Shown here: piece after piece, positions 34,201 through 45,616 of the stretch
Layout: the number at the start of each line of letters is the position of its first letter
Position numbering within the stretch: the first letter of the stretch is position 1
NCBI RefSeq assembly: GCF_904849725.1
Contig: NC_058520.1
Location: 533,376,083 to 533,440,082, forward strand
Direction of reading: 5' to 3'
DNA length: 64,000 nt
DNA from: Hordeum vulgare subsp. vulgare
Lineage: Eukaryota > Streptophyta > Magnoliopsida > Poales > Poaceae
Notes under the pieces: model-generated
Seen by the model: only the letters and a program-made list of their open reading frames with translations
Databases searched by the model: none
What the model was told of the DNA's origin: nothing
Program-made: the position numbers and the translations under genes

Positions 34201-37200
34201 CGTGAAAATGCTCCACTGATCAGGTTTCGATGCTTGCAAAGTTTCCGGAACCATGTCGACCATTGAAGTTTGAGATCGAACCTGATGACGATCAACCATC
34301 AAACCGAAGTTATAAGTAAGAAAAGGTGGTCTGCTAGATATTGTGTGTCTCAGTTAAGCGTTGAATAATCTTATGTTGGCATTATACTTTTGTCCTTTTC
34401 AAGTCCTACGTAACTTTTTGTTTCATTTTATGAGAAGGCTGTTATCCATTTCACTGACAAGGCTAAATGTTTTTTCTTCTTCCAAAAATTATCAAAGGGA
34501 AAATCAAATACCTTTGCAGTGTTGTAAACCACACTCTCGCAGTCAGGTAGGACGCTAACTGACCAGGCGGGAAGATCATATTTTCTCTTCCTGAAAGTGA
34601 CAACTTTGTCCTTTTCTGAATCAATGTTAGATAGGAATGCAACACATCCTCCTGAGTGATCAGTGTAAACATCGGCCTGCAAGCAAAAGTTGACACTATT
34701 TATTTCACGAGGCAGCAGACAAGCATATTAGTCCACATGGAGACAAAGATGCGGAATTTTAAAAAAGGGAATGGTGATGTTCAGTAATAGATACATCGAG
34801 GTTGACTTACAGTGGTCTGTAATTACAAAGTAGTATGTATGTTATACACACAAGATTGATTTTACTTATTTTTAGAAAAAAAGAACTCAGGCTTGTGTGG
34901 TAAGTAAGCATATCAGACATACTAGTTGTATAGATCAATTTAAAACACATATATCACGTATAACCCAATAGAAGACAAAATTCTTACCTCTTGTTGAGGC
35001 CCAAGAGAAAATGATGTTGAGTTACCATAAAGCAGACTATGCTCACACAATTTTATGGATTTGTGAAGCTCCCTCAGATGTGCCCATTTTGGAAGTCTCC
35101 TAAGGCCTGTAATTCAAATCAATGAACGATTTCAAGACGGTATACTAGGCCTAAGATTATTCGAGGAATCGATAAGAACAATCTAGTCTAACCATATTCA
35201 TCAATTGGTGCATCATAGTCATAGCTAGTAGTAATGAAGGGCCCTCCAGTAGTGCGACCAAAGTTTGTTCCACCATGGTACTTGAAAGGATAATGAAAAT
35301 TTGGTCAATTTTCACTAGGATGAAATTATCAGTAGTTTCGCCACCGAGTGAATATGATTTAGATGCTTGATTGTGATTAGCAGAATAAATCCAGTGTCTT
35401 TGTCAAGTTAGAAGATGAGATGTGTGATCCATTGTAATTTTAGAAACTTGAATGTGAGTAAGGTTAGAACATGTTTTTCAGAATCAAGTTAGAATATGAA
35501 GTGTGTGCAAGGGAATACCACATAGTAATTTTGAACGGTGCCACCTTTTCCAAAGAAACGTGCAACAGAAAATGCAACATCCTCGGCGGGTCTGTGGGGA
35601 TTAGCTTCACCAAAATTCTGGAACCTGAGTAGAGATGGAAATAAAAGAGAAGCAATGGATTATTTCCTTCAGCTTTTGAGAAAGGTAAAAAAAATATGTA
35701 CATAATTTGATTTTTTTTGTTCGTTATGGACAATAACAGAAGTGCTTCTAAAGTATAATCAATTGCTAATGGAAATGTGCCAAACGCATTACCATCCAGG
35801 CCAATTCTCTGTCCAGATTTTGGGTTTGGTTGGCGAATTTGGCATGAATTGATCGCAATAGAACGAATTACAGGTGTTTATCTGCAAATGTCACATGCAT
35901 CAATCAATAGATCAGGGAAAAAAGATCTAGCACTGAATCTGTTAAAAACTCTACCAAATAGTACATATGAACTATCAACCGCATGCATGTATAAATCCCA
36001 AAATGATGCTAACAGCACAACCATGAGTATTTTTGTTACTAAAAACATAACCCTGGATATTTGTCGGAAGTGCGCACCTACTATCCTGAGATCAGCAGCA
36101 GTTCTATGTCACTAGTAAGGAAGTTACAACTACCAATTATATGTTGTTTTGTTATTGTTCTTTCCCCATCATAATTAACAGCTGCAATTTCGGTGATAGT
36201 AATGCTGCTGGTGCATACGACAGGAGGCACTAAACGTCAGAAACTAACCACATGATCAGGAGCATCAGACTGCTGGCACATGATCCAAGGGACGCCCGTG
36301 TTCTGAGCCAGAGCCATACTAGCCGCCCACGTTGCGTATGCCTTGCCGCCAGCCCCGAATGCTTGTTCGGTACCTTCATACTCATTCTCAATCTGCAATG
36401 CACCAATTCAGCCTCAGATCATCTGATCCTGTGCAATCGTGAGGAATGTGTATCGCAAAGTTGATTGAATCGTGACCTGAGCTAGGATGATGTGGCCTCC
36501 TTGGGAGGCAAAGAATCGCTCTTTCTTCATCATGTCCACGATTTTCGTTGTGAAGCCCTTCATGTGAGACTGCATCCAGAAGAGAGAAAAATCGCTAGGA
36601 CTATCAGTTCATCACCCAAACCGGCGAAGTTACCACAAAAATATTACAAGTTCACAGGCCACCCTCACCTTGAATGGCTCGTTGTTGGTCCTGAACACCG
36701 TCCCAGGAATGTAATGTAGCCACACCGGCAAGCCCCTAAACCCCACAAAAAGGAAAAGGTTAACGCAGACGCCACAGGAACAAAATCACAGTACATATGC
36801 AGAACTACAAGTTGTGCAACCAATGGTAGTAACAATCATGATATCGCAACGGCGATGTGAAGGGGAAGGAAGCGGACCCGAAGTTCCACTCGCCGGCGAC
36901 GAAGGGGCCGATGCGCAGAATCAGGAAGAGCCCGGCGTCCTTGACGACCCTCGCGAACTGCACCAGATCGAAGCGGTCCTCGAAGTAGTACTGCAATCCC
37001 ACATGAACATACCCTGGTTTGTGAAGAACATACAGACAGACTAAATGCAGCACAAAAAATGAGGCGACGCGGCGGCGGGCGGACCTTGCCGGGGGCGGTC
37101 TCGTGGCCGTTCCAGAAGACGTAGGTCTCGATGCAGTCGGCGCCGCCGTCCTTGGCCTCCGCCACCAGCTTGGGCCACATCTGCGAGCAATCCAAGTTGC

Positions 37201-37429
37201 TTTTACTGCCGCCACACTGCCACTGCTAGTGCATGAGCTGGGGTGGTGCTGGGAGCGTACGTACCGCGGGGACGCTGCGCGGGTAGTGGATGGAGGTGGA
37301 GATGAGAAGGCGGCGGCGGCCGGAGATGATGAGGGAGCGGTGGTCGTACGTCACGCCGGCCGCGGCGACGACGAGCAACGCATGCAGCAGCTGGAGCAAG
37401 GGGAGCAACCGGCCGGCGGCGGTGGCCAT
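31201..37429 (-). CDS. Beta-galactosidase (GH35) with C-terminal SUEL lectin domain, copy 2, 841 aa
   Basis: Tandem paralogue of the 19677-25639 gene. Nineteen GT-AG exons: 37429-37265, 37180-37085, 36990-36878, 36735-36669, 36569-36477, 36392-36249, 35881-35793, 35624-35519, 35280-35193, 35106-34988, 34676-34512, 34281-34097, 33922-33819, 33400-33291, 33007-32900, 32723-32613, 32530-32319, 32066-31727, 31311-31201. They total 2526 bp ending in TAG, with no internal stop. Exon lengths equal copy 1 except exon 1 (18 bp shorter, signal peptide) and exon 18 (one codon longer). Signal peptide ~1-24; acid/base E182, nucleophile E251; lectin tail from about residue 760. Differences from copy 1: [12 protein letters not shown] where copy 1 has [21 protein letters not shown], and the normal NFGRT. 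An in-frame ATG at 37570 lies above the TATA-like box, so 37429 is preferred. Role inferred: secreted galactose-trimming enzyme of the wall. Confidence 0.95.
31647..31711. mobile_element. Truncated Stowaway-type MITE in intron 18 of copy 2
   Basis: CTCCCTCAGTCCCAAAATTC at the left pairs with GAATTTTGGGAC at the right. The right end lacks the final GGAGGGAG and stops ~14 bp from the splice donor of exon 18. TA precedes the left end. Confidence 0.8.
33182..33250. mobile_element. Stowaway-type MITE in intron 14 of copy 2 (69 bp)
   Basis: CTCCCTCTGTACC...GGTACAGAGGGAG with TA at 33180-33181 and 33251-33252. Inner arms ATTGTAGTTGG/CCAACTACAAT pair well. Close to intact. Confidence 0.92.
33545..33736. 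repeat. 96-bp tandem duplication in intron 13 of copy 2
   Basis: Unit 33545-33640 is followed directly by 33641-33736. Both start TTGATGCTAATGTAAACAA and include CTTAAGGATCCAT and CGTCCACTCAAA. They differ at roughly ten positions. Copy 1 has a single related segment in intron 13 (near 21680-21820). Confidence 0.88.
33740..33772. mobile_element. Internally deleted Stowaway-type MITE, 33 bp
   Basis: CTCGCTCTGATCC at the left and TCGGAGGGAG at the right, flanked by TA at 33738-33739 and 33773-33774. It lies directly after the 96-bp duplication. Confidence 0.7.
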
Positions 37430-37504
37430 GGCTAGAGTCGAAGGTGGTGCCGTAGGCCGTAGCAGTGTAACATGTGTGTGGGCAGTACGGCGGGGCGGTG
37501 GTGG

Positions 37505-37512
37505 TATAAATA
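37505..37512 (-). promoter_or_regulatory. TATA-like box of copy 2
   Basis: TATAAATA on the plus strand (minus strand TATTTATA), 76-83 bp above the ATG, at a place equivalent to the box of copy 1. Confidence 0.5.
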
Positions 37513-37903
37513 GAACAGTGGGTTCTCTCGGTACGGTGTGCCGTGGCAACTGTGGAACCGGCAGTTTCACACTGACACTGTCCTACGGAGTCCAGACTTC
37601 GCTCCCTGACGTACTCGCGAAGAAGGAAATCAGCCACGGCCACGCAGTCAGGTACGTCACACCGTTCGATGGCGCCCGGCGATGGCCGGCCAGGCTGCGC
37701 CATGGACAAGGGTACAAAACGTCGCGTTCGGCGCTCGGGGCGCTCCGTGAGCGACCCGCTGCTGCAATGTCCAGCAGGAACGCCTCCACGGCGACGGCGT
37801 CATCAGGCTGCAACCCGGTGGTGGATGGATACGTGAACGAAAGTGGCTAGGAAAAAAATGTAAAGAAACAGTGCGAATGAATAAATGTACATAATTTCAG
37901 ATG
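37513..37903. other. Promoter-side flank of copy 2
   Basis: GC-rich to about 37830. Frames of up to 186 codons overlap it on both strands, but they continue into the antisense of exon 1 and show no recognisable domain. No gene is called. Confidence 0.45.
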
Positions 37904-38111
37904 GAAGAAGTACAATAATGCTAGACCTACAAAAACTTACAAAAGGTTTACTTAACCTTCCAAACTAATTCTTCTCTCCTTCTGATTTTCAATAGGGGAG
38001 AGGCCCATCATCCCCCAATTATCAATCACAATTATACATATCAGTTCGTACGTAAAATCTTTAAGTAAGCCTTTGTAGATGTAGGCATGTAGCATTACTT
38101 GAAGAAGTACA
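37904..38111. mobile_element. Mutator-like MITE, ~186 bp with 11-bp flanking repeat
   Basis: GAAGAAGTACA occurs at 37904-37914 and 38101-38111. The element between has inverted ends: ATAATGCTAGACCTACA at the left, and TAATGCTACATGCCTACA read from the right on the other strand. Further paired motifs are ACAAAAGGTTTACTT and AAGTAAGCCTTTGT. Target duplication length suggests the Mutator superfamily, which is inference. Confidence 0.7.
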
Positions 38112-38255
38112 TGTATATACCTAATGAAGAGGCGCATCACACAAATGTGATGCTTACTACGGGCGTGATTGGATCAATGCATCAGTTAGAATAAGAAGAT
38201 GCGACTCCTGAGGAGAGAAACCGCACATCGGTTTGTTAAGCAGATATTATTTCTA

Positions 38256-38340
38256 TACCAAAATAAATGTCTCAAGCAAAATACAACTTTGCATTAGACC
38301 TAGTATAAAGTTGAGACACTTATTGTATTTTCATAATTTA
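38256..38340. mobile_element. Decayed Stowaway-type MITE relic
   Basis: CCAAAATAAATGTCTCAA and TTGAGACACTTATTGTATTTT are near-complementary arms around a ~35-base loop, but the outer CTCCCTC/GAGGGAG ends are gone. Confidence 0.5.
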
Positions 38341-38444
38341 GGAAGAATTAATTAAATTCTAACACCCCTTTAATTTCTACTTCAATTATGTAGAATCATC
38401 ATGTTGAAAATCACTCCTTCAAAAAATCTGTAGGAAAAAAATAT

Positions 38445-41400
38445 GAGGAGATACATACAATAACAACAGCAAAGCCTTTAGTCCGAGACAAGTTGGGATA
38501 GGCTAGAGGAGAAACCCATAAGATCTCACGACCAACTCATGATTTTGGCACATGAATAGCAAGCTTCCACGCACCCCTATCCATGGCTAGTCCTTTGGTG
38601 ATGCTTCAATCCTTTAGATCTCTCTTTACGGACTCTTTTCATGTCAAGTTCTGTCTACCCCGGCCTCTCTTGACATTATCAGCATGCTTTAGCCAACCGC
38701 TATGCACTGGGGCTTCTGGAGACCTACGTTGAATATGCCCAAACCATCTCTGACGATATTGGACAAGCTTCTCTTTAACTGGCACTACCGCAACTCTATC
38801 TCGTATGTCATCATTCCGGATTCGATCCTTCCTTGTGTGGCCGTACATCCATCTCAACATGCACATCTCCGCCACACCTAGTTGTTGCAGATGTCGCCTT
38901 TTAGTCGGCCAACACTCAGCGCCATACAACATAGCGGGTCGAACTGCCGTCCTATAGAATTTGCCTTTTAGCTTTTGTGGCACCCTCTTGTCATAGAGAA
39001 TGCCAGAAGCTTGGTATCACTTCATCCATCCGTCTTTAATTCGATGGTTCACATCTTCATCGATATCCCCATCCTTCTGCAACATTGACCCTAAATAACG
39101 AAAGGTGTCCTTCTGAGGTACCACCTGCCCATCAAGGCTAACATCCCCCTCCTCCCCGTGCTTAGTCGTATTGAAAGCGCACCTCATGTACTCGGTCTTA
39201 GTCCCACTATGTCTAAAACCTTTCGATTCCAAGGTTTGCCTCCATAACTCCAACTTCATGTTGACCCCCGTCCGACTATCATCGACTAGCACCACATCGT
39301 CCGTAAAGAGCATACACCATGGGATATTTCCTTGTATATCCCTTGTGACCTCATCCATCACCAAGGCAAAAATATAAGGGCTCAAAACTGACCTCTAATG
39401 CAGTCCTATCTTAAACGGGAAGTCATTAGTGTCGCCATCACTTGTTCGAACACTTGTCACAATATTATCGTACATGTCCTTGATGAGGGTAATGTACTTT
39501 GCTGGGACTTTGTGTTTCTCCAAGGCCCACCACATAACATTTTGTGGTATCTTATCATAGGCCTTCCCCAAGTCAATGAACACCATATGCAAGTCCTTCT
39601 TCTGCTCCTTATATCTCTCCATAAGTTGTCGTACCAAGAAAATGGCTTCCATGGTCGACCTCCCAGGCATGAAACCAAACTGATTTTTGGTCACGCTTGT
39701 CATTCTTCTTAAACGGTGCTCAATGACTCTCTCCCATAGCTTCATTGTATGGCTCATCAATTTAATTCCACGATAATTAGTACAACTCTAAACACCCCCT
39801 TGTTATTGAAGATTGGTACTAATATACTCCATCTCCATTCTTCTGGCATCTTGTTTGTGTTGGGGAACGTCGCATGGGAAACAAAAATTTTCCTACGCGC
39901 ACGAAGACCTATCATGGTGATGTCCATCTACGAGAGGGGATGAGTGATCTACGTACCCTTGTAGATCGTACAGCAGAAGCGTTAGAGAACGCGGTTGATG
40001 TAGTGGAACGTCCTCACGTCCCTCGATCCGCCCCGCGAACAATCCCGCGATCAGTTCCACGATCTAGTACCGAACGGACGGCACCTCCGTGTTCAGCACA
40101 CGTACAGCTCGACGATGATCTCGGCCTTCTTGATCCAGCAAGAGAGACGGAGAGGTAGAAGAGTTCTCCGACAGCGTGACGGCGCTCCGGAGGTTGGTGA
40201 TGATCTTGTCTCAGCAGGGCTCCGCTCGAGCTCCGCAGAAACGCGATCTAGAGGAAAAACCATGGAGTTATGTGGCCGGGCAGCCGTGAGAAAGTCGTCT
40301 CAAATCAGCCCTAATTGCTCCATATATATAGGAGGAGGGAGGGGGACCTTGCCTTGGGGTCCAAGGGACCCTCAAGGGGTCGGCCGAGCCAAGGGGGGGA
40401 GGACTCCCCCCCCAAACCGAGTTGGACTTGGTTTGGTGGGAGGAGTCCCCCTCCCTTCCCACTTCCTCCCTCTTTTTTTTTCTTTTCCTTTGATTTCTTA
40501 TTCTTGGCGCATAGGCCCCCTTGGGGCTGTCCCACCAGCCCACTAAGGGCTGGTGTGTCTCCCCAAAGCCTATGGGCTTCCCCGGGGTGGGTTGCCCCCC
40601 CCCCCCGGTGAACTCCCGGAACCCATTCGTCATTCCCGGTACATTCCCGGTAACTCCGAAAACCTTCCGGTAATCAAATGAGGTCATCCTATATATCAAT
40701 CTTCGTTTCCGGACCATTCCGGAAACCCTCGTGACATCCGTGATCTCATCCGGGACTCCGAACAACATTCGGTAACCAACCATATAACTCAAATACGCAT
40801 AAAACAACGTCGAACCTTAAGTGTGCAGACCCTGCGGGTTCGAGAACTATGTAGACATGACCCGAGAGACTCCTCGGTCAATATCCAATAGCGGGACCTG
40901 GATGCCCATATTGGATCCTACATATTCTACGAAGATCTTATCGTTTGAACCTCAGTGCCAAGGATTCGTATAATCCCGTATGTCATTCCCTTTGTCCTTC
41001 GGTATGTTACTTGCCCGAGATTTGATCGTCAGTATCCGCATACCTATTTCAATCTTGTTTACCGGCAAGTCTCTTTACTCGTTCCGTAATACAAGATCCC
41101 GCAACTTACACTAAGTTACATTGCTTGCAAGGCTTGTGTGTGATGTTGTATTACCGAGTGGGCCCCGAGATACCTCTCCGTCACACGGAGTGACAAATCC
41201 CAGTCTTGATCCATACTAACTCAACTAACACCTTCGGAGATACCTGTAGAGCATCTTTATAGTCACCCAGTTACGTTGCGACGTTTGATACACACAAAGC
41301 ATTCCTCCGGTGTCAGTGAGTTATATGATCTCATGGTCATAGGAATAAATACTTGACACGCAGAAAACAGTAGCAACAAAATGACACGATCAACATGCTA

Positions 41401-43001
41401 CGTCTATTAGTTTGGGTCTAGTCCATCACGTGATTCTCCCAATGACGTGATCCAGTTATCAAGCAACAACACCTTGTTCATAATCAGAAGACACTGACTA
41501 TCATCGATCAACTGGCTAGCCAACTAGAGGCATGCTAGGGACGGTGTTTTGTCTATGTATCTACACATGTAAATGAGTCTTCATTCAATACAATTATAGC
41601 ATGGATAATAAACTATTATCATGAACTAAGAAATATAATAATAACTAATTTATTATTGCCTCTAGGGCATATTTCCAACAGTTTGCCCGAAAAATGAGGT
41701 TGAAAAGTTTGGTTAGCCATACTATCGCTATGTCCCCGAGGCCTCCCACACCTCAATGGGGATACAATCTGGGCCCATCGCCTTGCCTCCTTTCATCCTA
41801 TTTAAAGCCTCTTTGACTTCTGACTCCTGGATTCGCCGCACAAAACGTCTGCTAGTCTCATCAAAGGAGTCGTCCAGATCAATGGTAGAGCTCTCATTCT
41901 CCCCATTGAACAGCTTGTCAAAGTACTCTCCTTGTTCTTCACCAAGAATTGCTCTTGCTCCGTCCTTGATGCACTTGATTTGGTCAACACCCTTGTCTTC
42001 CTCTCTCGAATCTTGGTCATCTTATAGATGTCCCTTTCGCATTCCTTCATGTATAACCGTTGGTAGAGGTCCTCATACGTCCGACCCCTTGCTTCACTCA
42101 CGGCTCACTTTGCGTCTTTCTTTGCCATCTTGTACTTCTCTATGTTGTCTACACTCCTATCCAGATATAGACATCTGAAACAATCTTTCTTCTCCTTAAT
42201 TGCCTTCTGGACATCATCGTTCGACCACCAGGTATCTTTTGTTTCTCTTGTACTTCCCCTGGACACTCCGAACTCCTCTGAGGCCACCTTACGAATGCAA
42301 GTCGCCATATTCATCCACATGTTGTCTGCATCACCTCCTTCCTCCCAAGGACCCTCCTTAATGACCCTCTCCTTAAACGCATGAGCTATCTCCCCCTTGA
42401 GTTTACACCACTTCGTTCTAGCGACTTTGGCACGCTTGTCCCACTGGACACAAATCCAAAAGCGGAAGTCGGCAACCAAAAGCTCATGTTGAGGGTCAAC
42501 ACTCTCTCCAGGTATCACCTTACAGTCTAGGCATGCACGCCTGTCTTCTCTTCTTGAGAGGATGAAATCAATCTGGCTAGAGTGTTGCCCGCCACTGTAA
42601 GTCACTAGATGTGATTCTCTCTTCTTAAAGAGGATGTTACCTATGATCATGTTGTAGGCTAGCGCAAAGCTTAAGACGTCTTCTCCTTCTTGATTCTTGA
42701 TGCCATGGCCAAATCCCCATGCACCCCTTCAAAACTTGTGTTGGATGTGCCCACGTGGCCATTGAGGTCTCCTCCTATGAAGAGCCTCTCGCCAATCGAT
42801 ACACTCCTAACCATGTCCTCCAAGACTTCCCATAACTCCCTTTTGGTGTTCTCATTGTGGCCTACTTGCGGGGCATATGATAACATTAAGAACTAAGTCC
42901 CCAACTACCAGCTTGACTTAATCCGGTCCCCACGTCTCTTGACGTCTACCACTCCATACCTGAGGCTCTTGTCGATCAAGATGCCTACTCCAATATGTCA
43001 T
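38445..43001 (-). mobile_element. RTE-type LINE relic (endonuclease plus reverse transcriptase), split by a solo LTR
   Basis: Minus-strand order is endonuclease (42886-42671, IGGDLNGHVG; 42650-42105, GGQHSSQIDFILSRR and PQHELLVADF), a linker, and, after the solo LTR, reverse transcriptase (39760-39395, KNQFGFMPGRSTMEAIF, VFIDLGKAYDKIP; 39385-39017, CMLFTDDVVLVDD). The C-terminal part (38983-38639) has MLYGAECWPTKRRH and RWFGHIQRR. The 3' end has AAGCCTTTAGTCCGAGACAAG and a (TTG)n-like tail near 38458, typical of plant RTE LINEs. Sequences just outside both ends (38407-38440 and 43002-43035) look like a diverged target duplication. Frameshifts and the FTDD motif show it is dead. Confidence 0.85.
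39858..41680 (-). repeat. Solo LTR of BARE/Angela-type Copia element (element D)
   Basis: One LTR of 1823 bp with TGTTGG...CCAACA ends, flanked by GTTTG at 39853-39857 and 41681-41685. No internal sequence is present. The LINE frame resumes directly after it. Solo LTRs with matching target duplications arise by recombination between the two LTRs of one element. Confidence 0.96.
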
Positions 43002-43035
43002 CAAAAACTCCTTTCAAAAAGTCAGTAAGAAAATA

Positions 43036-45025
43036 ATTCTGCTTCGTTACAACCCCTGAAACACACTAACAAATAAGATATTTGCATACCCCTTTATAAT
43101 AAATGATAGCATGGTCTTTTTAAAAACTATGTCGCACTGCCATCCATGTACAGTGTGATGGGCCGATCCATTGTCCGATGTTGTACACATGTATGATCAT
43201 TTCGCCTAGTAAAATAATGTCGCAAAAAGAATAGTGCTAGGTGAGGATTCGAACACAGGACCTCCTCGTGCAAAGAGCAACATGATAGTCAGTACCTAAT
43301 AAGCGCTTGTGACTATTTAGGCAATGGAGTGTGTTTTAAAACAAGCTAACGGTAGCGCTAGATCCTGAAAATAAAAATGAAACATTTCTTTTTTGAAAAA
43401 AGTGACTGTTTCTTAAAACGTAATTTTTTTGAAACTCGGTCTTTTTTTTAAACTCTTGAAGTATTTTCCAAATTTTGAACATTTTTAAACGCGGACGGGT
43501 TTTTTAAACACGAACAAAATTATAAGAATAGGAAGTATTGTTGTGGACATTTATCTAAAACACAAATATTTCTTGAATTTTGAATATTTTTCAAAAACAC
43601 AAACATGTATGGAAACATGAACATTTTTTGAAAAAAGGCAGGTGGTGTAGCGAACTTGTTTTTAGAAGTGACCATTTTTTATCATTTCCTTAAAACATGA
43701 ACAATTTCGAAATTCTTGAACAACTGTTAGAACGCATATACTTTTCTAAAATGGGAAGGCTTTTTGGATTTGAAACAAATTTTAGAACAAGAACATTAAT
43801 TTATAGTTTATAGAATTTGTTTCACCACGGGAACAACATTTCGGAATATCGTTTTTTTTTTGAAAATTTAGATATATGAAAACAATAAAACATAAAAAAC
43901 TAAACTTGAAGAAAATTAATTAATGAAATATAAAAACGAAAAATTAAGAAAAGGAAAACGAATAAAGAAACAAAATATCAAATGAAAAACTGAGAATAAA
44001 AAACCAGTTTAGGACAAGCCAGATACTATAGCGCAAGCGGATAAACCACAATTTATTGCAGGGAGCTGCAAATAGGGACTTACATCATATTTGGTGCCGC
44101 CAGTTTTTTCTCAAATTTATGAATCTTTTTCAGTTTCGTGAGTTTTTTATTTTTTTAAAATCAGTCAATTTTTTCAATTTTATTTACAAAACTGGCAAAA
44201 TATTTGTAAAGGTGAAAATTTGTTATAAAAAGATTCACAAATTTGACAAAAAGTTCACAAATAGGTAGATTGTTTTTTACAAAATCTGTGAAATTGTTAC
44301 AGTTTTTTACGAAAAAATATATGAACTTTTTCAAATAGGGGAAGCGCGTAGGTCGGCCCGACATGTGCCAGACTGGAACGATGTCATCGCCTAGTTGGCC
44401 CAAGAACTAAAAGTTTTTTTTTTCTATTTTTTCGTTAATTCATTTTTAGCTTTTCTGAACTTTATTATTATTTTGACAATCTGTTAAAAAGTTTTAAGTA
44501 TTCCTTGGTATACCAAAATTCTTGTTGTCTTCAAACATTTTTTACAAACTTTAAAAATGTTTCCATTTTCATGCTATTTCACAAATTTAAGAAATATTTG
44601 CATTAAAAAAGTAGATAATTAAAAAACAATACGTGGTTTGAAATTAGTCTCTAATATCAATTGTTGGGGATTTGCTAAGATTTTTGGAAAATGTGTTCAA
44701 TTTTAAAATTTTCATACATATATTAAAATTTCAAAATTATTGACTAATTTAAAGAAATGGTTAGGACATAAGAAACTGTACATGTTGATTGATAATGACA
44801 AAAATTCCCAATAACTGAATCGGTGAAATTACAGAAAAACTGCATGCTTACTCATGATTTCATGCCTGGTTTTAATGATTTTCAAGACCTTATGTAAGTT
44901 GCTCGCGTGCGGTCATTTATCGGCCTCTTTTGACCTAGAAAATTCTAAAAAATACAAAATGATAGATATAGGTATATAAGAAGAGAAGCGGTAGTTTTTA
45001 CAAAATTCTTAACTTTCGAAGCGAC
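43036..45025. other. A/T-rich intergenic DNA, no gene
   Basis: Dominated by poly-A/T runs and loose iterations of GAACATTTTT-like and TTTACAAA-like words between 43370 and 44760. No domain-bearing frame and no clear transposon ends seen. Confidence 0.5.
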
Positions 45026-45616
45026 TTAGAGCATCTCTAGTTGATCCCGTAAAACCTCGTACGACTGCACTTTTCTAGCTGATTTGCGGTACGGTAGAAA
45101 AATATGGCCCGACCAGGTGTGGTAAAACATTTGCGGGAGGCCCGTAAATCGCCCTCCATTCCAGTGTATATGACGGCTTTGGGTTGATTTAGGTATTTGC
45201 CCGCCTTTTCCTCATCCTTCTCTGCAAATTGTCTCCTCTAGCGAGAAATCAATCAAAAATCCCGTGGTGTTTTGCGGCGCCGCTTTCCACCGGACGCTGT
45301 CAAAGATGTTGTATGCGGGTGCCGTCATGGTGGCCGAGGGGGGCTCGGCGACAGCAAGCGCCGCACTGACGAGGAGGTCGTGACTTCCTGCCTTCATCCT
45401 CCGATGGACGAATAGCGCAAGGAGCAGGCACGGGTCCACGGCGCAAATTCCCGTTGTGCCGGCGCGAGAAACTTCCACCACCTAGGCAGGATCGAGATCC
45501 GACTCGATCTGGCCATCCTGTGCCTCAGGACGGCCGAGCGCAAGCATGGTTCGAGGCGAAGAAGGTGGTCGCCACATGCTACGAAGCTGCAGCGGCGAGG
45601 GTCCTGGGGATGTTCG

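Noticed and set aside
37226..37570. Longer N-terminus for beta-galactosidase copy 2 from ATG 37570
   Set aside because: It would start upstream of the TATA-like box and bury the signal peptide. The ATG at 37429 matches copy 1.
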